NCBI RefSeq assembly: GCF_900465055.1
Contig: NZ_LS483250.1
Span: 992,001-1,056,000, forward strand
Direction of reading: 5' to 3'
DNA from: Moritella yayanosii
GTDB lineage: Bacteria > Pseudomonadota > Gammaproteobacteria > Enterobacterales > Moritellaceae
Length of the DNA: 64,000 nucleotides
A program made the translations under genes and the position numbers. The notes under the pieces were generated by a model that searched no databases, had not been told where the DNA came from, and saw nothing but the letters and a program-made list of their open reading frames with translations. Each line of letters opens with the position of its first letter. The stretch's first letter is position 1. Of the stretch, positions 1-8,410 are shown one piece after another.

Positions 1-141
1 TTTATTGCCTAGTTCATACTGCGCTTTAGAAAACGCCAATGCTGAATTATAAGCGACACGCACACAACCAAATGTCTGAGAAAGCATGACTGCTTGCTCG
101 TTATTCGGGTGAAATCTGTATTTGTACGCGATTAACTTCAA
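1..141 (-). CDS. tnpB: TnpB-like protein of IS200/IS605 type, N-terminal part, cut by window edge
   Basis: The minus strand encodes 47 codons from a TTG at 141 down to base 1 with no stop. The peptide has the usual TnpB (OrfB, IS1341 group) opening: a short basic strand with AYKYRFHPNNEQ, then TFGCVRVAYNSAL. TnpB proteins are RNA-guided nucleases carried by IS200/IS605-type transposons and are ancestors of Cas12. Only the N-terminus is visible; the RuvC domain, zinc finger and the guide RNA normally found near the gene's 3' end would lie left of the window. No tnpA is seen on the visible side, which fits a tnpB-only element. The TTG start is inferred because no ATG is available nearby, so the start is uncertain. 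Whether the gene is intact cannot be judged. Confidence 0.75.
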   Translation of the reverse strand, partial: MKLIAYKYRFHPNNEQAVMLSQTFGCVRVAYNSALAFSKAQYELGNK

Positions 142-161
142 CAGAATAAAGGCCAGGGCGC

Positions 162-207
162 TTATTGCTTCGCAATAACGACTTACATTCCCGACATAAA
201 TGACGGG
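162..207. repeat. Two hairpins upstream of tnpB, possible transposon-end structures
   Basis: Two compact inverted repeats sit just 5' of the TnpB start. The first is TTATTGC (162-168), a TTC loop, and GCAATAA (172-178). The second pairs CCCG (190-193) with CGGG (204-207) and has an inner CAT/ATG stem, then runs into GGTTTTA. Subterminal hairpins are how IS200/IS605-type elements mark their ends for single-strand transposition; assignment as the left end is inference. The second hairpin could also be a terminator read on the plus strand. Confidence 0.4.
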
Positions 208-274
208 GTTTTACGTCAAAGATTATAAACTCTTTATCAGGTTTACTGCCCAGCCATGATTAACTGAACCTTAC

Positions 275-313
275 GTGACTTACTTATTGTATCGATGATG
301 TAAGATAAGTCAC
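275..313. repeat. Inverted repeat between tnpB and selO
   Basis: GTGACTTA (275-282) is matched by TAAGTCAC (306-313) across a 23-base loop that itself contains a TTAC/GTAA pair. It lies 3' of selO and 5' of the TnpB gene. It could be a weak selO terminator (no good T-run) or part of the mobile element boundary. The rest of 208-416 shows no gene. Confidence 0.3.
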
Positions 314-416
314 CAGATACAACTTTAAGTGCAATTTGTTCTTGAGTATGACAAATTGAAGAACGCCGCATTCACTATTAAGTTGTTTCTGGCATTACTT
401 TTTTAAATTCAAAGAA

Positions 417-2222
417 TCACGACGAGCAACTAAGATGGGACAATCCACCCACCTCAAAAAATTCAGGCGGTTTCAACCTATAGTATTTATCCTCCACGTC
501 CTTCGACTGCTCTGCATATGGCTGTGTCATCACGTCCTGCAGTTCTCGAATTAGAGAGTAATTTCCCGCAGCTGCTTGCTGATAAGCTGGCATAACAAAC
601 CACTCTCGCAAAATGTATTTTGGGTTAACGAGCTTCATCTGCCTAGAGATTTCCTCACTGGATCGGGGCGAAGGTGCGTTCGCGTCACTGGCGCTGTTGA
701 GCAGTGTTTTCCATTTTTCGAGCCACTCTGTCCAGCGCTTGTCCATCTCTTTGGCGTCCCTCTTTTTGGGGTCAGAGTCATGCGCCCTATTATTGTATAA
801 GTTTTCGTAGAAGCTTTTCTTCAGTGGCCCAATGTCGTTGGGTATCGACGAGAGCTCGCGGAAGAAAATAGTGTAATCGACCGGCGTTTGCATCATGAGT
901 GTTTCTAGCTCGCTGATCAGGTCGTTGCAAAGTGCCTTGTGAGACGCGGGGTTCAAAGTGCCTATATCAAGATCCAGTCCCAGCTTGGCAGCCCACATCG
1001 AGTCCATTTGCGTGTGCATTACTGTCGAAAATCCACTTTGAATCTCATCAAGCTCTAGCAAATAGTCCTGATGCGATGCCAGCAACGGCCGTAACGCTAA
1101 ACAAAACATGTCGAAGTTTTTTTGCGCTGCGCTTGGTTGGTTCATGAATGAGAAGTGATGACCGCCACCCGTCCAAGGCTGATAATGCGGGTTAAACACA
1201 TCGCAAAAGCCGAAGGGACCATAATCAAGTGTAAAGCCACCGACTGCGCAGTTGTCGCTGTTGAAGTTACCCTGACAGAAGCCGACGCGGATCCAGTTAG
1301 CCACCAGTGACGTGAGGCGGCGTTGAAACTCGCGCGCCAACAACACCACTTTTTCTGGGGTGGTGAGTTGCCTATCGATAACGTCAGCGTACTCACGATC
1401 AATCAAGTGCAGCACAATCTTCTCGAGTTCTTCCATCGCTTTCGGGTGTTCGTTTTTACGGGTACGGCGAGCGAAAAGTTCGAGTTGGCCGACGCGGATG
1501 AACGACGGTGCGACACGTGTCGAGATAGCGACGGCTTCAGATATAAGCATGTCGGGATTCTCCGAGCGTGAGCCCTGTGAGTACCACGGTCGCTTCACCT
1601 TCTCAGTTTTTGAAACGTACAAACTCAAAGACCGTGATGTGGGCACGCCCAGTGCGTGCATGTGCTCCTGAGCCAAGAACTCGCGGATACTCGAGCGCAA
1701 GACCGCGCGACCGTCCGCACCGCGGCAATATGGCGTGCGGCCACCACCTTTGAGCTGCATTTCCCAGCGTTGACCATTGATCACGGCCTCAAGCACAGAA
1801 ATTGCACGACCGTCTCCATATCCGTTGCCGGTTTGGAACGGGCACTGCTGGATGTATTCAGTGCCGTAGATGGAAAGTGCGTAGCCAGTAGCCCAACCAA
1901 CCTTGCGCATCGGCTCTGGAACCTGCGAGATGTCGCCGGAGAACATGCGGACGAAATCGGGGGACTCGGCCATACTGTCGGCGAAGCCAAGCTCGAAAAA
2001 AAAGGTTTTACTGTGCGCTACATACTCTGGGTCTTTGATTGGAGTAGGATTGACGGGGACATAATGGCCAGTGAAGACTTGTCGCGGCGCGTGGTCGGCA
2101 CCGTTTTCTGTCGCATCAGGATCACAGTTGAGCGTGTCCATAAGAGAATAGTTTGCCAACTTCGCAAGATCGTTGAGCGTCGATATAGTCGAGGAGGTTT
2201 TCTGAGGCAGTCGGTTTGTCAT
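417..2222 (-). CDS. selO: SelO family protein adenylyltransferase, long form
   Basis: SelO (YdiU, UPF0061) is a pseudokinase-fold enzyme that transfers AMP from ATP to protein Ser/Thr/Tyr residues and is linked to oxidative stress. The 601 residues carry family marks: GNGYGDGRA near 132-140, [19 protein letters not shown] near 155-173 (with K158 as the likely nucleotide-binding Lys), and NFNSDN followed by [10 protein letters not shown] around 320-343, the metal-binding Asn/Asp. The protein ends in Cys-Ser-Ser, the position where eukaryotic SelO carries selenocysteine and where E. coli YdiU has its redox Cys. It is about 120 residues longer than YdiU (478) and resembles the long SelO class. 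Base composition is clearly higher in GC than the neighbours (42 of 60 bases in 1681-1740), leaving long antisense open frames, which suggests horizontal acquisition. It stands alone beside a TnpB gene. The 169 bases upstream presumably hold its promoter. Confidence 0.9.
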   Translation of the reverse strand: MTNRLPQKTSSTISTLNDLAKLANYSLMDTLNCDPDATENGADHAPRQVFTGHYVPVNPTPIKDPEYVAHSKTFFFELGFADSMAESPDFVRMFSGDISQVPEPMRKVGWATGYALSIYGTEYIQQCPFQTGNGYGDGRAISVLEAVINGQRWEMQLKGGGRTPYCRGADGRAVLRSSIREFLAQEHMHALGVPTSRSLSLYVSKTEKVKRPWYSQGSRSENPDMLISEAVAISTRVAPSFIRVGQLELFARRTRKNEHPKAMEELEKIVLHLIDREYADVIDRQLTTPEKVVLLAREFQRRLTSLVANWIRVGFCQGNFNSDNCAVGGFTLDYGPFGFCDVFNPHYQPWTGGGHHFSFMNQPSAAQKNFDMFCLALRPLLASHQDYLLELDEIQSGFSTVMHTQMDSMWAAKLGLDLDIGTLNPASHKALCNDLISELETLMMQTPVDYTIFFRELSSIPNDIGPLKKSFYENLYNNRAHDSDPKKRDAKEMDKRWTEWLEKWKTLLNSASDANAPSPRSSEEISRQMKLVNPKYILREWFVMPAYQQAAAGNYSLIRELQDVMTQPYAEQSKDVEDKYYRLKPPEFFEVGGLSHLSCSS

Positions 2223-2391
2223 AGTTGTTTATACCAAGGCTAGTAAAAATAAATTTTAATACTTTATATCTGACACAGGATTATGTGCAACAAGCTTCCT
2301 ATATTCAATATTATCAAATATGTTAAACTTATCTGGAAGGGCTTTCCATTCAGTTAACACGAACGATTAAAATACAGATGAAAATTGAAAC

Positions 2392-4128
2392 ATGATGATA
2401 AAGAATAATAAGCCAGTTAGGATAACACTCGCACATATAAATGATACGCACTCTTACTTTGAACCTCAGTCACTGCAATTACAGCTTAACATTGATGGCC
2501 AGAGTATATCGCCTTATGTCAGTAATGGCGGGTTTTCTCGTATAGCAACCAGAGCTAAACAACTTAAAGCGACAGCCCTGCAACATGATCGCGACTTTAT
2601 ATTTGTTCATGCTGGAGATTGTTTTCAAGGGACGCTCTATTTCTCGCTGTTTAAAGGTAAGGCCAACTCAGATATGCTCAACGCACTGGGCATTGATGTA
2701 ATGACAATTGGTAACCATGAACTCGATATGGGCAATGAACCTGTGGCGGCATTTTTAGATCGTATTCAGTTCCCACTGTTAGCGGGTAACTGGGACCTTT
2801 CTAACGAAATAAAAACGAAGTCTCATCATTTAAGCGGTCGTTCAAACTTATTCTCTTATCAGGCTGATAAGCAGACTGCACGCTGGATGACTCGTGTTGT
2901 AGATGGCGAGCCCGTGGCTATATTCGGAGTGTCATTGGATAAGATGGCCGATATAGCGAATGTAGATCCGGATACGCCATTTGTTAATGCCTTTGAAACC
3001 GCCAAAAATACTGTTCGAGCTATCCGAAAATTAGGCATTAATAAGATAATATTAGTGAGCCATCTTGGTTTTGATGGTGACTGTGAATTAGCTAAAAAAG
3101 TGGATGGTATCGGCTTAATTATTGGTGGTCATAGCCACACCCTTCTCGGAGATTTCAGTGATTTAGGACTTAAAAAAGAATCTGAATACGGACATCAGGT
3201 TAATGGCACTTATATTGTTCAAGCGGGATTTCACTCACAGGCACTTGGTCACTGTGACATTGATTTCGCCGCCGATGGTTCGGTGAGCACTTTCAAGGGC
3301 AAAAATGAACTGCTTATTGGTCGCCGACTTTGTATCGATGCAAGCTTGTTAACAGCCAATGATGATGGCATCCATGCAAAGGCTAGCCTCTACCTAACTC
3401 AGCATAAAAACGTGGTTGTATGTAAAAAAGATCCGATACTACAAAGCTTGCTACAGGATAAATATATCCCTAGAGTACATAAACTGCAAAATACCGTGAT
3501 CGCTAAGTTAGCAGAGGATATGCGACACATCCGCGTTCCCGATCTGAAGGGAGGCAGTGATATTGCCCCGCTCGTCGCTGAATCTTTTGCTCATATGATG
3601 AATAAAAATGGTCATCGCGTCGACTTTGCAATTCATAATGCTGGCGGTGTGAGAACGTCTTTACACCGCGGTAATATTTCAATTGGTGATATTGCAGGTA
3701 AGCTACTGCCCTTTGCCGTTCCCATCGGTGTTTATCGCATCAAAGGCAAATACATAGCACAGGCACTAGAGGGTGCAATCAACAACGCCACCAATAATGG
3801 GGTTCTTGGCTCTGGCTCGGGAAGTTACCCTTATACCTATAACCTGAATTTTAGCTATTATGCTCAGCGCCCCCTTGGTAAACGAATTGCTAAACTGACT
3901 ATCTATACGGAAGAAGATGGTTGGAAGGATATCGATCATGACATGATTTATTACGGAAGCTCCTCCGCTTATACCATGAAAGGTAAAGAAGGTTATGAAG
4001 CATTGACCATGATGGAAGGTGAGGGGATTATCACCCAACATTCGATGGCAGATTGCTTCATTGATTTTATCCAAACAGACTATAAATCGTCTTCACGTGA
4101 GCAGTGGTGGTATGACAAACGGATATGA
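2392..4128 (+). CDS. 5'-nucleotidase/UshA-family metallophosphoesterase without signal peptide
   Basis: A 578-residue two-domain 5'-nucleotidase. The N-terminal metallophosphoesterase domain has the dimetal motifs in order: AHINDTHS (about 14-21), HAGDCFQGT (about 72-80), GNHELDMG (about 104-111), SHLGFDGD (about 223-230) and GGHSHT (about 244-249). The C-terminal 5'-nucleotidase domain has NAGGVRTSLHRG and a substrate-stacking region with GSGSGSYPYTYN. Family members hydrolyse nucleoside 5'-monophosphates, UDP-sugars or NAD in the periplasm. Here the N-terminus (MMIKNNKPVRITLAHIND) has no signal peptide, so a cytoplasmic location is likely unless another export route is used; the substrate cannot be told. 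Start chosen at ATG 2392; the next Met is the second codon. It is monocistronic, divergent from selO and followed by 269 bases before letA. Confidence 0.85.
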   Translation: MMIKNNKPVRITLAHINDTHSYFEPQSLQLQLNIDGQSISPYVSNGGFSRIATRAKQLKATALQHDRDFIFVHAGDCFQGTLYFSLFKGKANSDMLNALGIDVMTIGNHELDMGNEPVAAFLDRIQFPLLAGNWDLSNEIKTKSHHLSGRSNLFSYQADKQTARWMTRVVDGEPVAIFGVSLDKMADIANVDPDTPFVNAFETAKNTVRAIRKLGINKIILVSHLGFDGDCELAKKVDGIGLIIGGHSHTLLGDFSDLGLKKESEYGHQVNGTYIVQAGFHSQALGHCDIDFAADGSVSTFKGKNELLIGRRLCIDASLLTANDDGIHAKASLYLTQHKNVVVCKKDPILQSLLQDKYIPRVHKLQNTVIAKLAEDMRHIRVPDLKGGSDIAPLVAESFAHMMNKNGHRVDFAIHNAGGVRTSLHRGNISIGDIAGKLLPFAVPIGVYRIKGKYIAQALEGAINNATNNGVLGSGSGSYPYTYNLNFSYYAQRPLGKRIAKLTIYTEEDGWKDIDHDMIYYGSSSAYTMKGKEGYEALTMMEGEGIITQHSMADCFIDFIQTDYKSSSREQWWYDKRI

Positions 4129-4397
4129 ACATATAGTTTGTTAGTTAAAGTGCCATATACACTTTGGGAAAAACCGCTTTAGAGCTATCACATAAACAAC
4201 GCATAAAATATGCTTGATTGTTGTTACCACATACTAAATAAGCCTTATTTGGCAGAAACCTATGATGATAACTCGTGATAGTGTTGATATTTGCAATAGA
4301 ACAATGCTATTAATGAACTTATTATCTAACGTGCTACATTTAATGATAAAATTGAGCATGAATACAAGCATAAGTAATTAGCTATTAGCGGGTATAA

Positions 4398-5006
4398 ATG
4401 ACCAATATTAATGTCTGTAATAAATGTGATCTGATTGTTGAACACGTTATTTTAGAAAAAAACAAACATGCGCATTGTCCTCGCTGTAATACACTATTAT
4501 ATACCAATATAATTTTTTCTATCAGCACTATACTCGCACTTTCATTAACAGGCCTTTTTCTCGTTATAATTGCGAACATATTTCCAATGTTTACCATCAC
4601 CATGTTGGGCGTTGAAGAATCAGCCACACTTATTCAAGGGGCATGGGCTTTATTCGAGAAAAATTTTTACTTCGTCGGTCTACTCGTTATCTTTTGTAGT
4701 TTTATTGCGCCTTTTCTATTTTTATCCTGTCTGGTACAAGTTTGTTTACTATTACTCACCAAACGTAATACGCCACAGCTAATCTTATTACTCAAACTCG
4801 TTAATTTTTTTACAGAATGGAGTATGTTAGAAGTTTATCTGGTGAGTTTTTTAATTGCCGTCTTTAAACTCTCAGACATTGCAGACATTAAATTGCAACT
4901 CGGTTTATTGAGTTTCGTCTCACTTATGTTTATTTCAAGCCTTATAATGTATGGACTTAACCTGGAACTTTTCTGGCAAAAGATGGAAAAAAATGCAAAA
5001 CGCTAA
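4398..5006 (+). CDS. letA: LetA/PqiA-type membrane protein, N-terminal half
   Basis: A 202-residue PqiA-domain membrane protein matching the first half of E. coli LetA (YebS). It begins with a zinc-ribbon-like pair CNKC (about 8-11) and CPRC (about 32-35), followed by four hydrophobic segments with a conserved NIFPMFTITMLG motif after the first. LetA-type proteins sit in the inner membrane and work with the MCE protein LetB to move phospholipids between inner and outer membranes. In E. coli both PqiA repeats are one polypeptide of about 427 residues; here they are two genes. It heads an operon letA1-letA2-letB, probably followed by rsmF, as in E. coli yebS-yebT-yebU. The ATG at 4398 follows a short AGCGGG stretch. 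Confidence 0.85.
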   Translation: MTNINVCNKCDLIVEHVILEKNKHAHCPRCNTLLYTNIIFSISTILALSLTGLFLVIIANIFPMFTITMLGVEESATLIQGAWALFEKNFYFVGLLVIFCSFIAPFLFLSCLVQVCLLLLTKRNTPQLILLLKLVNFFTEWSMLEVYLVSFLIAVFKLSDIADIKLQLGLLSFVSLMFISSLIMYGLNLELFWQKMEKNAKR

Positions 5007-5616
5007 AGACAATAAAATCGCAAAATGCCAAGAATGTAGCCTACTTATCAGTGTCGAGCAGGATGTAAAACAACAGCGTTGTCCGCGTTGTTTTACCCGT
5101 GTTCACTTTCGAATACCGCGTAGTATCCAAAAAACATGGGCCTTATTAATCACCGCAGCGTTCATGATGATTCCTGCCAATATTTTACCTATTAGCACAT
5201 TGACCAGTACCGGTAAGACCACACCGGATACCATTATGTCAGGTACTATCGCATTGGCAAAAAGTGATAACTTAGGCATCGCGATTATTATTTTCATCGC
5301 GTCGATTTTGGTGCCCTTATTTAAAATTATTGGTTTAATACTTATTTTATTATCTGTTCAAAATAAGATATTTATTGCACCAAAACGAAAATTATTATTA
5401 TTTAATGCAATTCATTGGATTGGCAAATGGTCCTTTATGGATTTGTTTGTTATATCGATTATGGTCGCGGTGATCAACCGAGGTAATTTACTCTCAGTCG
5501 ACCCCGGATATGGAGCAACTTGCTTTGGTTTGGTTGTCGTATTAACAATCTTAGCCACTGAAAGTTTTGACACACGTTTAATTTGGGATTTAAACCATAA
5601 AAATGAAAGAAAATAA
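4993..5616 (+). CDS. letA: LetA/PqiA-type membrane protein, C-terminal half
   Basis: The second PqiA repeat, 207 residues from ATG 4993, which overlaps the end of the preceding gene by 14 bases. A longer frame reading begins at 4951, but the 4993 start places the first Cys pair (CQEC) at the expected position, with a second pair CPRC and then four membrane segments carrying the PANILPIST motif. Together with the upstream gene it makes up the equivalent of E. coli LetA. The overlap suggests translational coupling and a one-to-one ratio. A +1 shift would be needed to fuse the two frames, so programmed frameshifting is unlikely. It overlaps letB by another 14 bases. Confidence 0.85.
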   Translation: MQNAKDNKIAKCQECSLLISVEQDVKQQRCPRCFTRVHFRIPRSIQKTWALLITAAFMMIPANILPISTLTSTGKTTPDTIMSGTIALAKSDNLGIAIIIFIASILVPLFKIIGLILILLSVQNKIFIAPKRKLLLFNAIHWIGKWSFMDLFVISIMVAVINRGNLLSVDPGYGATCFGLVVVLTILATESFDTRLIWDLNHKNERK

Positions 5617-8317
5617 CGAACCACAAATGCCGAATAATTGTAATGCACCTAAACCGGTATTACACAAACCGAATGTGATGTCGCCTATCTGGTTACTGCC
5701 AATTGTCGCCGTCTTACTTGGAATTTACCTCATGTACCAAAGCATTGCGCAAGCTGGTATTGAAATACGTGTTCATTTTGACAATGCGAATGGCATTGTG
5801 GAAGGTAAAACCCTGATCAAGTATCAAGGTTTGAATATCGGAAAAGTGAATAAGATTGCATTAGATGACGACCTTAAAGGTGTTTATGTGACCGCCGAAA
5901 TAGACAGTAAAGCGGAACCCGTTTTACGCCGTAATACACAATTTTGGTTAGTCGCGCCCAAAGCTTCAATTGCCGGTATTTCAGGACTGGATGCGTTGGT
6001 CACGGGTAATTATATCAATTTATTACCCGGCGATGGTGAATACAGTATTGAATTTGATGCGGTACAAACAGCACCTAATACCTTACCTGACGATCAAGGT
6101 TTAATTGTACGCTTAACTGCAGATAAACTAGCTTCAGTTCGTCCTGGTTCAGAAATTTTTTATAAAAAGATCCCCGTTGGCCAAGTACACAACTTCACAC
6201 TAGATAAAGACACCGATAAAATATTAATTGAAGCCGTCATTAAAGAACAATACAGCTACCTGGTAAAAGACACTTCGCGCTTTTGGAATGCCAGTGGTAT
6301 TCATGCTGAGTTTGGTTTTAATGGGGTGACAATTCAAACAGAAAGTCTGACCGCGATTATCAGTGGTGCACTGGCGTTTGATTCCCCCGTTGATGGTAAA
6401 CCAGCAGAAAATAACCGCGCCTATCATCTCTATAATAATGTCCGTGATGCTGAGCGAGCGGTTGAAATTGAGTTTAATCTGGCGAATACCAATGACATTA
6501 AAATTGGTAACAATATCTACTTAAATGGCCAACAGGTCGGCGAAATAACCCAAGTTATCACCCAATTGATTGACGTTGAAACCCAACAAACAACACCAAC
6601 GGCAACAGCATTTGCAGATATAGACCCCGAAGTTGTTGAGTTATTGCGTACAGGTACCCGATTCTGGGTGGAAAAAACGACCCTGTCATTTTCTGAGAGT
6701 AAGAATATAGCTAACCTTGTCACTGGTAACTTTATATTATTCACCCCCGGGAAAGGCGAACTACAAACCACATTTGATCTGGTATCAAACGTTGACGATC
6801 TTATTCCGCATAAACAAATTTCGATTTCAGCTAATGATGCTAATGGTTTAGCGGTCGGCAATAAAATCTATTACAAGAATTACCCAGTAGGCCACATCAG
6901 CCACGTCATGTTTAATACCAAAACCAATTTGATTGATTTAAACGTGAACATCTATCAAGATTATGCACATCTACTGCGCCGTTCGACACGCTTTATTAAT
7001 ATAAGTGGTGTAACAGTCAATGCTAGTATCTCAGGTCTTAATATCAAGTCATCACCCATTGCCGCTTTAGTCAGTGGTGGTATCGAACTTGTTAATGATC
7101 CGGTGTTTAAATCGAAACGCCGCAATCAACAATATCAACTTTACCCTTCCCTTGCCCTTGCAAAATTAGGTAGCAATGCGTTTAAGGCCAATAAGACCAT
7201 TACCCTATTAAGTAAACCTAGCCATGTAATTACTAATGGTGCACCCGTTTACTATCGTAAATTAAAAGTGGGTTCGATAGCTGATTTCCGTTTGGCTACC
7301 GACAACGAGCATATTGTCATCTCCTTGGATATCCTCAGCCAGTATGCGCACTTAATTAATAACAACAGCGTGTTTTGGGATGTATCTGGGATTAATATTT
7401 CTGGTAGTTTAAGTAACTTAAAAGTACAAACAGAATCGTTACTGACTATTATCGCTGGTGGCATTAACTTTGATAACATCAAACCGGTTAATGACAACAA
7501 AATCAGCCTTGCTAAATCACACGCAACACATTACAAACTGTTTCGTAGTTTTGCAGCCGCAACCGACGACCGACCAACAGTGATATTAACATTCACATCA
7601 GGTACTGATATCAATGTGGGCACTGAAATTAAATACAAGGGTATCAGTGTCGGTGAAATCAGCGCTATAACGCTAAAAGTTGAGCAAGGTTTTATCGAAG
7701 CCACCGCAAAATTAGACACAGACTATGCAAAATACTTCATACGACAAGGCAGCCAGTACTGGTTAGAGCGTATTGAAGTAAGCTTAAATGGCATTAAAAA
7801 TGCGAATACCTTGCTATCTGGTGCTTATATCAACGTGACGAAAGGTAACGGTAATACCGTCAAACGCTTTAAAGTCCTCAACAGCGCACCCGAAATTGCG
7901 TCTGAAGATGTCGGATTATCCGTCACTGTCATCAGTGAACGATTAATGGGGTTAACTGCGGGTACACCAGTCTACTTCCGCCAGATAGAAGTCGGCTCCA
8001 TAACCCACTCCGAATTGTCAGCGCAAAGTGATAAAGTACTCATCACCTTGAACATTGAACCTAAGTATCAACACTTAGTGCGCAATGATAGTCAATTTTG
8101 GGCTGTTTCTGGATTTAATGTTGATATCGGTCTCACCGGCGCAACTTTAAAAGCCGAGTCATTAAAAGCTATCTTATCTGGTGGTATTGCGTTTGCGACA
8201 CCTAAAACAAATAAAAACAGTCAAATTGCAGCGCCTTTTTCAAAATTTTATTTAGCCCAAGAAGTTAATCCAGATTGGCTTAAGTGGAATACCAAGATAG
8301 AAAAACCAGCTATGTAA
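5603..8317 (+). CDS. letB: LetB/YebT, seven-MCE-domain lipid transport protein
   Basis: A 904-residue protein with a short cytoplasmic N-terminus, one membrane anchor (about residues 28-48, SPIWLLPIVAVLLGIYLMYQ) and seven MCE repeats, each beginning with a strand followed by a G-x-Y/I-x-G-x-x-V-G pattern (for example KYQGLNIGKV, FYKKIPVGQV, YLNGQQVGEI, YYKNYPVGHI, YYRKLKVGSI, KYKGISVGEI, YFRQIEVGSI). E. coli LetB (879 residues, seven MCE rings) forms a tunnel across the periplasm for lipid transport to or from the outer membrane. Length and repeat count fit. The ATG overlaps the second letA gene by 14 bases, implying coupled translation of a LetA1-LetA2-LetB complex. Confidence 0.93.
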   Translation: MKENNEPQMPNNCNAPKPVLHKPNVMSPIWLLPIVAVLLGIYLMYQSIAQAGIEIRVHFDNANGIVEGKTLIKYQGLNIGKVNKIALDDDLKGVYVTAEIDSKAEPVLRRNTQFWLVAPKASIAGISGLDALVTGNYINLLPGDGEYSIEFDAVQTAPNTLPDDQGLIVRLTADKLASVRPGSEIFYKKIPVGQVHNFTLDKDTDKILIEAVIKEQYSYLVKDTSRFWNASGIHAEFGFNGVTIQTESLTAIISGALAFDSPVDGKPAENNRAYHLYNNVRDAERAVEIEFNLANTNDIKIGNNIYLNGQQVGEITQVITQLIDVETQQTTPTATAFADIDPEVVELLRTGTRFWVEKTTLSFSESKNIANLVTGNFILFTPGKGELQTTFDLVSNVDDLIPHKQISISANDANGLAVGNKIYYKNYPVGHISHVMFNTKTNLIDLNVNIYQDYAHLLRRSTRFINISGVTVNASISGLNIKSSPIAALVSGGIELVNDPVFKSKRRNQQYQLYPSLALAKLGSNAFKANKTITLLSKPSHVITNGAPVYYRKLKVGSIADFRLATDNEHIVISLDILSQYAHLINNNSVFWDVSGINISGSLSNLKVQTESLLTIIAGGINFDNIKPVNDNKISLAKSHATHYKLFRSFAAATDDRPTVILTFTSGTDINVGTEIKYKGISVGEISAITLKVEQGFIEATAKLDTDYAKYFIRQGSQYWLERIEVSLNGIKNANTLLSGAYINVTKGNGNTVKRFKVLNSAPEIASEDVGLSVTVISERLMGLTAGTPVYFRQIEVGSITHSELSAQSDKVLITLNIEPKYQHLVRNDSQFWAVSGFNVDIGLTGATLKAESLKAILSGGIAFATPKTNKNSQIAAPFSKFYLAQEVNPDWLKWNTKIEKPAM

Positions 8318-8327
8318 ACTGGCGATC

Positions 8328-8364
8328 GCAGCTACTTCAACCATCCCAACCTTGAAGTAGCTGC
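8328..8364. terminator. Perfect 13-bp hairpin between letB and rsmF
   Basis: GCAGCTACTTCAA (8328-8340) and TTGAAGTAGCTGC (8352-8364) form a perfect stem with an 11-base loop, just after the letB stop. There is no T-run on the plus strand, so it may be a weak terminator, an mRNA stabiliser or a processing site between letB and rsmF. Confidence 0.5.
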
Positions 8365-8410
8365 GGTATATGATAAAATACCCCCTTAATTATTCAATTG
8401 AGCCTGTAAA

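Noticed and set aside
576-2243. Long plus-strand ORFs opposite selO (for example 1656-2243)
   Set aside because: They arise from the high GC of selO; no ribosome sites or recognisable protein.
4984-5006. Programmed frameshift at the A7 run between the two letA genes
   Set aside because: Fusing the frames needs a +1 shift, whereas A-runs favour -1; a separate ATG at 4993 explains the arrangement.
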